From assembly GCA_945897885.1 (NCBI GenBank), contig CAMDGU010000015.1, positions 1 to 56,168 of the forward strand: a DNA stretch of 56,168 nucleotides, in the 5' to 3' direction. A program made the translations under genes and the position numbers. The notes beneath the pieces are model-generated. The model searched no databases and had not been told where the DNA came from. It was given only the letters and a program-made list of their open reading frames with translations. Below are positions 51,177 through 56,168 of this stretch, one piece after another (positions within the stretch are counted from its first letter, which is position 1; every line of letters starts with the position of its first letter). The stretch comes from Chitinophaga pinensis. GTDB taxonomy: Bacteria > Bacteroidota > Bacteroidia > NS11-12g > UBA9320.

Positions 51177-51994
51177 TTTAAGACACTAACTTTCTCACGT
51201 TTCAAAATCTGATTATTAGCATCGATTAATTCTGCCAAATAGATTCCTTTGCTTACGCTTGAAATGTCAATAGAAGAATTTGTAACTGGAAATTCGAAAT
51301 TTTGTCCGGCGGTTGAAATTAATCTAACTCTGGCAAGCTTGTCATTAGCCTTATTACTGAAATTTAAAGTACCAATGGCTGGATTTGGATACACATTAAT
51401 ATCGGAAGGAGTCAATGTTTTTAAAACTCCGGCAGGCTTTGCAAATTTGAGGTTATCAATAATGGCATATTCGCCTGATATCCCGCCAACATTAAAATAA
51501 CTGATTCTTAAGGTGTAATACTTTGGAACCTCTCCCGAATTAAATGTTAAGGGGATATTTGCCGAGATAAATTTTGTATTGTTGCCAGATGATGACCAAT
51601 TAAAGTCGCGTAAATCCTTCTTCTTTGAGTCAAAAAAGTATATTTCTACATAAAGACTGTTAAACTGCGAGGTGTTATTCAAAAGTACCATATAATCAAA
51701 AGAGAGGTTTTGTGGAGTTGAGGTGAGAGAATCGTCTCTTTTAATAAAAGAACTTATTACATTCCCTTGATAAGTTGTTGTACCAATTTGAATGGAAGAA
51801 TTACCGGCACTTGCAGTTGATATTTTTTTAATACTTCCGTTGGTTACACCTGCGGAATCTGTCTGCCAGCCAACAGGAGCTGATTTAGTGTATCTGCTCT
51901 CCCAATTTTCAAAACTTGAATTAAATATTACCGGCTGGGCAAATGATAAAAAGGCTGAAGAAGCAATGACTATAAGTAAAAGTGTTTTTTTCAT
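51173..51994 (-). CDS. Secreted protein with T9SS type A sorting domain
   Basis: 273 residues: signal peptide (LLIVIASSAFLSFAQ), a carbohydrate-binding-like beta domain (IFNSSFENWESRYTK, then VEIYFFDSKKKDL) and a C-terminal type A sorting domain (SDINVYPNPAIGTLNFSNKA, ending in EKVSVLN). It is exported through the type IX system and probably attached to the cell surface. Its stop overlaps queA's in convergent orientation. Confidence 0.85.
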   Translation of the reverse strand: MKKTLLLIVIASSAFLSFAQPVIFNSSFENWESRYTKSAPVGWQTDSAGVTNGSIKKISTASAGNSSIQIGTTTYQGNVISSFIKRDDSLTSTPQNLSFDYMVLLNNTSQFNSLYVEIYFFDSKKKDLRDFNWSSSGNNTKFISANIPLTFNSGEVPKYYTLRISYFNVGGISGEYAIIDNLKFAKPAGVLKTLTPSDINVYPNPAIGTLNFSNKANDKLARVRLISTAGQNFEFPVTNSSIDISSVSKGIYLAELIDANNQILKREKVSVLN

Positions 51995-52054
51995 GGTTTT
52001 ATTTAAAGATTCAAATGTATTCTTAATTTAATAATTTGAAAGTCATTTTTGTCC

Positions 52055-53185
52055 TTATTTGCTCAACCCTTTTTGGGTGTATAGTCTGCCTTTCCAAATG
52101 GATTTTACAGGCAATAAATAAAATAAAGAAGTAATGAGAGTCATAAAAATCAGGTACAATTCGTATCCAATATAAAACGTACTGATATCTTTAAATTTCA
52201 ATTTTGCTTTTGTCACTAAAACCACAATAAATAAGGATTGTAAAGCAAATTTTATAGTCCATAATTTTAAGGCTAATACTATATTGAAATACCCAAAAAC
52301 AAGTAATACAGGTATAAATAATCCGTAAATGACCAACAAAAATTTCCAGGTTAATGGTAATTCATTAGCGCCCATAAGCCAACGTTTTCGTTGATGCATT
52401 ATTTCTGAAAAGGATGAAATATGCATTGCCAAGCCTAAGGTTTCGGGGTTTAAAAGATTGTGCCATTCCCAGCCTCGTGAGGTTACTTCTTTAAATAATT
52501 TATAATCTTCGGTAATTGAAAAATCTATGGTTTCATACCCGCCTGTTTGCCAATAGGCTTCAGCTCTTACTGCCATATTATTGCCTACCGAAGTAGATGA
52601 AACGCCAACATTGGCAAAGGATTTAATATATCCCATAAAATGGAGCCAATCCACACTTTGAAGATTGGCCGCCCAGTTACCACCCTGGCAAGTTGTGGTT
52701 CCCGAAGCTATACCAACTTCTGGTGTGAAGCTACTTAAAAGTGATTTTATCCAACCTTTTGGAACGGCCACATCACTATCGGTTATAAAATAAAATTCGC
52801 CCGTGGCTTTGTGAGCTAAATGTGCTAAAACATTAGCTTTTCCCAAGGCTTTTCCAAGATTAGTTTCTATATCAAAAAGTTTAAAGTTGGGTTTGTCTTT
52901 GATAAATTTTTCAACCCTTTGTTTTGTAGAATCTTCAGAGGCATCATTCCCTATCAAAATTTCAAGTTGTTCTGTCGGATAATCCAGTCGTGAAAATGCT
53001 TGGAGGCAACGTTCAATTGTTTTAGCTTCATTTCTGGCAGCCAATAAAATGGAAACTTTAGGCCACGCTTCAAATGTTTGAACAGGTTTTTTATTGGGTA
53101 AAAACTGAGCGATTAAACTAAAAATTTGAATGCTAAAAAAAATGCCAACTATTCCCCAACATAGTATTTGAAGAGCTAACCCCAT
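52055..53185 (-). CDS. Membrane glycosyltransferase, GT2 family
   Basis: 376 residues. An N-terminal membrane helix, then the GT-A domain with VSILLAARNEAKTIERCL, ITDSDVAVPKG (DxD), SITEDYKLF (catalytic ED) and QRKRWLMGANELP, and three C-terminal helices. These marks belong to processive-type or lipid-anchored GT2 enzymes. It is three bases downstream of a polysaccharide deacetylase gene, so a product that is deacetylated, or a lipid-linked sugar, is likely. Confidence 0.88.
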   Translation of the reverse strand: MGLALQILCWGIVGIFFSIQIFSLIAQFLPNKKPVQTFEAWPKVSILLAARNEAKTIERCLQAFSRLDYPTEQLEILIGNDASEDSTKQRVEKFIKDKPNFKLFDIETNLGKALGKANVLAHLAHKATGEFYFITDSDVAVPKGWIKSLLSSFTPEVGIASGTTTCQGGNWAANLQSVDWLHFMGYIKSFANVGVSSTSVGNNMAVRAEAYWQTGGYETIDFSITEDYKLFKEVTSRGWEWHNLLNPETLGLAMHISSFSEIMHQRKRWLMGANELPLTWKFLLVIYGLFIPVLLVFGYFNIVLALKLWTIKFALQSLFIVVLVTKAKLKFKDISTFYIGYELYLIFMTLITSLFYLLPVKSIWKGRLYTQKGLSK

Positions 53186-53188
53186 AGT

Positions 53189-53797
53189 TTAAAGCAATGA
53201 ACTGGTGAAATTATTTTCACTCAAAAACTGAAGGTACTTTGGTAATAAAAACTCAAGATTTTTTTGAGCTTTTGCACTGTCATGAAACACAATGATATCC
53301 CCTTTTTGAGTTAGTTTTTTTAACTGCCCCAATTTCATGTTTACATCCAGTTTTGGGTTCCAATCCTCTGCCAATAAACTCCACATTATAATGCTGTATT
53401 GTTTTTTTAGATGACTAACCTGCGATGATTTCAAATGGCCGTGTGGCGGTCTGAAAAGTTTGCTATTCACCAATTCGGCACATTTCTCCGTATTATTTAA
53501 ATAGGTTTTATTATAGGTTTGAAATCCTTTTAAATGATTAAATGTATGATTACCAGTTTTGTGACCTCGGTCTAATATTTCCTTATAAGTTTCAGGATAT
53601 TTTCTTACATTATCGCCTATGCAAAAGAAGGTGGCTTTAAAACCGTATTTGTCCAATTCATCCATTACGTATTTGGTAATTTCAGGATGTGGGCCATCAT
53701 CAAATGTAAGGAAAACTGAATTATCCGTAACCTGTTTATCCCAAATCAACGATGGGTATAACCATTTGAGTAGCTGAGGGGTTCGGGTTGGAAGCAA
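53189..53797 (-). CDS. NodB-type polysaccharide deacetylase
   Basis: 202 residues of the CE4 fold: motif 1 LTFDDGPHPE (DD), motif 2 HKTGNHTFNH (H-x3-H), motif 3 FRPPHGHLK, and IIVFHDS near the end. No clear signal peptide, so the location is uncertain. It removes acetyl groups from N-acetylated glycans in relatives. It is translated just ahead of the GT2 enzyme, an association known from PgaB/PgaC and NodB/NodC pairs. Confidence 0.88.
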   Translation of the reverse strand: MLPTRTPQLLKWLYPSLIWDKQVTDNSVFLTFDDGPHPEITKYVMDELDKYGFKATFFCIGDNVRKYPETYKEILDRGHKTGNHTFNHLKGFQTYNKTYLNNTEKCAELVNSKLFRPPHGHLKSSQVSHLKKQYSIIMWSLLAEDWNPKLDVNMKLGQLKKLTQKGDIIVFHDSAKAQKNLEFLLPKYLQFLSENNFTSSLL

Positions 53798-53900
53798 GAG
53801 TTTAAATATTGTTTCGCACTATGGCACGGAGAACAAGGTGTTGCTTCAAAATTATCCGCGTCACTCGTAATTATCTGTGCGTAGGTGTTACTTTATTATT

Positions 53901-54929
53901 TTACTGCGCTGCTGTGGCCGGAGCTGCAACAGTTGGTTTTACTTTTTCTCTTATTTTGGCTTCTATTTCATCGGCCATTTCAGGGTTATCAAGCAATAGT
54001 TGTTTTACAGCATCACGGCCTTGACCAAGTTTTGTGCCATTGTAACTGTACCATGAACCGCTTTTTTGAACAATTTCCAAGTCTACTCCGATATCTACTA
54101 TCTCACCAACTTTAGATATTCCTTCGCCAAACATAATATCAAACTCAACCATACGGAATGGTGGAGCAACTTTGTTTTTAGCAACTTTTACTTTTACTCG
54201 GTTTCCTGTAGCATCCAAACCTTCTTTAATTTGGTTCATACGGCGAATATCTAGACGGATAGATGCATAAAATTTCAAAGCATTTCCACCGGTAGTGGTT
54301 TCAGGATTACCAAACATGACTCCAATCTTTTCACGCAACTGGTTTATAAAAATACAAATACAACCAGTTTTGTTAATGGTTCCGGTAAGCTTGCGCAAAG
54401 CCTGACTCATCAAACGGGCTTGCAAACCCATTTTGCTATCACCCATATCACCTTCTATTTCAGCTTTAGGAACTAAAGCAGCAACAGAGTCAATTACGAT
54501 TACATCAATAGCCCCTGAACGGATTAAATTATCAGCAATTTCTAAAGCTTGTTCTCCGTCATCCGGCTGTGAAATCAACATTTCGGCCGTGTTGATACCT
54601 ATTTTTTCGGCATACGATTTATCAAAAGCATGCTCCGCATCAATAAATGCTGCAATACCTCCTTTTTTCTGGGCTTCGGCAATGCAATGCATGGCCAAAG
54701 TAGTTTTACCACTGCTTTCAGGACCATATATTTCTATCACTCTTCCTTTTGGAAATCCCCCAACACCTAATGCCATATCCAATCCCAATGAACCTGTAGA
54801 GATAACTTCCATGGCTCCAATACTGGCATCGTCCATTTTCATTACAATGCCTTTACCATAGCTTTTCTCCAGCTTGTCAATGGTTAATTTTAATACTTTT
54901 AGTTTTTCTAATTGTTCATTCTGACTCAT
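53901..54929 (-). CDS. recA: Recombinase RecA
   Basis: 342 residues, the strand-exchange ATPase of homologous recombination. [20 protein letters not shown] (Walker A), [37 protein letters not shown] (Walker B), the L2 loop region [20 protein letters not shown] and [15 protein letters not shown] are all present. The C-terminus ([13 protein letters not shown]) is short and not strongly acidic. A good promoter lies upstream at 54964-54992. Normal length. Confidence 0.97.
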   Translation of the reverse strand: MSQNEQLEKLKVLKLTIDKLEKSYGKGIVMKMDDASIGAMEVISTGSLGLDMALGVGGFPKGRVIEIYGPESSGKTTLAMHCIAEAQKKGGIAAFIDAEHAFDKSYAEKIGINTAEMLISQPDDGEQALEIADNLIRSGAIDVIVIDSVAALVPKAEIEGDMGDSKMGLQARLMSQALRKLTGTINKTGCICIFINQLREKIGVMFGNPETTTGGNALKFYASIRLDIRRMNQIKEGLDATGNRVKVKVAKNKVAPPFRMVEFDIMFGEGISKVGEIVDIGVDLEIVQKSGSWYSYNGTKLGQGRDAVKQLLLDNPEMADEIEAKIREKVKPTVAAPATAAQ

Positions 54930-54963
54930 AAAATTCTATTTATTTAATTTAATAGCAATGTTT

Positions 54964-54992
54964 CAAAATTAGTAATTAGCTTTTTAACCCAA
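54964..54992 (-). promoter_or_regulatory. Bacteroidota-type promoter of recA
   Basis: On the minus strand TTGG (54989-54992), a 17-base spacer and TAATTTTG (54964-54971) match the TTG/TAnnTTTG consensus. The expected start point gives a leader of about 30 bases. No LexA-type palindrome was noticed. Confidence 0.6.
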
Positions 54993-55049
54993 TTTATTAT
55001 TTGCAGTATAATATCCACAATTTGCACTCGCTCCTTATTTTTGCAGGGC

Positions 55050-56168
55050 TTGAAAATCAATTCGCCTTTTTTAAATATTCCGGCAATGCTTCTGTTGCGA
55101 AGATTGGCTTTGGCCTTATTAATACTAATGGCAGCAAGAATAACCTTTTGGGTTTTTAATGCCAATCAATTTGTATTTCCAGGTTTTTTTAAAGCTTTTG
55201 AAATCCTCTTTTGGGGAGCATATTTTGATGTTATCACCCTTTTTTATTGCCTTTCGCCATTTATTCTAATTCATCTTTTGCCCGGTAATTGGTTTTATAA
55301 TCCGAAAATTCAAACCGGATTAAAACTATTTTTTATTGGTATTATTTTTATACTTTTCACACTAACATGCATTGATGCGGGCTATTTTCCATTTTCAAAA
55401 TCACGGTTAAATATCACTTTGTTTAAAATGGCAGGAGAGGAGGAAATTAGAGTCATTCAATACATATTCGATTATTGGTGGTTTGTTCCGGTTATTTTAG
55501 TCATGGTATTTTTAACTTGGCAATTCTACCCTATCGTTAAATCTCAAAATAGACTAAAGTGGTATTTTCAAATTCCTTTAAACATTTTAGTTTTAGCCTT
55601 TTTAGTTCTCACCATTCGTGGTGGATTTAGGTTAAAACCTTTGAGAAGTATTGATACCGCTTTATTTGTGCCGGCTTCACATTCGCAATTATCCATTAGT
55701 TCGGGGTTTAATATTTTAGAATCGTTTACAGGAGAAACTATCTATATCCCTAAATATTTTACCGAAACAGAACTTAAGGAAATAATGAAAGGCGATTATC
55801 ATGTTTTGAAAAGTGCAGAAGGTTTTAAAAAGAAGAATATCGTTATCCTAATTTTGGAGAGTTTTGGAAAGGAATATACGTTTCCTGAAACAGATGAGGC
55901 TATTTCATATTCGCCTTTTTTGCAAAAATTAGCAAAATTTTCTACTTTTTATAACAGGGCTTATAGTAATGGAACCCGCAGTGTAGATGCTATTCCGGCT
56001 ATTTTAGAAGGAGTTCCTAAACTTACCAAAACCGATTTTATGTATAGCAACTACATTCATAATATTACCCCCGGTTTTCCTTTTTATTTAAAGAAAGAAG
56101 GTTATGAATGTGCTTTTTATCACGGAGGGAAAAATGGAACTTTAGGATTTGAAGCTTTTTTGAAATCA
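55050..56168 (+). CDS. LTA-synthase-family membrane protein, 3' end beyond the window
   Basis: At least 373 residues, open to the window edge. The start may be TTG 55050-55052 (KINSPFLNIP) or ATG 55086-55088 (MLLLRRLALALL). Five membrane helices are followed by a periplasmic sulfatase-type domain: KNIVILILESFGKEYTFPE (metal-binding Glu), YSNGTRSVDAIPAILEGVP (Ser/Thr nucleophile region) and CAFYHGGKNGTLGF. It differs clearly from the gene at 39544 (different nucleophile context), so it is not a recent duplicate. Divergent from recA. Confidence 0.85.
   Translation, partial: MKINSPFLNIPAMLLLRRLALALLILMAARITFWVFNANQFVFPGFFKAFEILFWGAYFDVITLFYCLSPFILIHLLPGNWFYNPKIQTGLKLFFIGIIFILFTLTCIDAGYFPFSKSRLNITLFKMAGEEEIRVIQYIFDYWWFVPVILVMVFLTWQFYPIVKSQNRLKWYFQIPLNILVLAFLVLTIRGGFRLKPLRSIDTALFVPASHSQLSISSGFNILESFTGETIYIPKYFTETELKEIMKGDYHVLKSAEGFKKKNIVILILESFGKEYTFPETDEAISYSPFLQKLAKFSTFYNRAYSNGTRSVDAIPAILEGVPKLTKTDFMYSNYIHNITPGFPFYLKKEGYECAFYHGGKNGTLGFEAFLKS

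Noticed and set aside
54944-55165. 73-codon minus-strand ORF upstream of recA
   Set aside because: It overlaps the recA promoter and the divergent membrane-protein start and has no family similarity.

Overview
The window is AT-rich chromosomal DNA from a member of the Bacteroidota. Support comes from type IX secretion cargo of both sorting types, a T9SS plug protein, a UpxY-type NusG paralogue, a Porin_10-like barrel protein, a BY-kinase exopolysaccharide locus and promoters of the TTG / TAnnTTTG type. The genus cannot be named from the sequence. No rRNA, tRNA or CRISPR array was seen.

Layout. (1) 1-700: a DUF4160/DUF2442 pair, the first member frameshifted at codon 3. (2) 793-12,509: an exopolysaccharide export locus on the minus strand. 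It is led by a winged-helix regulator and a UpxY-like antiterminator, followed by a Wza-like lipoprotein, a Wzc-like BY-kinase with a (Tyr-Gly) repeat tail, a UDP-sugar dehydrogenase, an epimerase, an ABC-2 permease and the stump of its ATPase. About 3.2 kb between permease and ATPase is foreign: two copies of a four-helix-bundle (23S rRNA IVP-type) gene, ORF6N and RhuM genes and a broken ATP-binding gene, separated by hexamer arrays of consensus YTRAGG that begin and end almost exactly at gene borders. (3) 12,569-19,608: three tandem POT peptide transporters and a dipeptidyl-peptidase IV. (4) 19,764-24,797: proline dehydrogenase, a C10 cysteine protease with a companion lipoprotein, and a methyltransferase/UbiA pair. 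(5) 24,844-32,574: a tight six-gene minus-strand operon encoding two lipoproteins with R-x-P-T-x-x-E motifs, a Tat-exported DUF1501-like protein, a CX4CH cytochrome-like lipoprotein, a small lipoprotein and a 1184-residue T9SS cargo. (6) 32,760-56,168: mostly housekeeping and envelope genes: a second S9 peptidase, a porin, a DAO oxidoreductase, two LTA-synthase-like proteins, a COG2509 flavoprotein, a DUF4143 ATPase with a palindrome array upstream, OsmC/DUF2892/HMA, dgkA, the T9SS plug protein, dprA, queA, a glycosyltransferase plus deacetylase, and recA.

How they fit together. The EPS genes form one likely transcription unit in which kinase, outer-membrane exporter and precursor enzymes are co-expressed. 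The peptidases, POT carriers and proline dehydrogenase suggest a peptide-using lifestyle. The most unusual region is 990-5262, where repeat arrays, duplicated IVP genes and genes that lost their normal start codons lie inside a transporter operon. The six-gene operon and the palindrome array at 45,809-45,962 are the next best leads. Several genes carry single-base indels, mostly at short homopolymers, which may be real or may be consensus errors.
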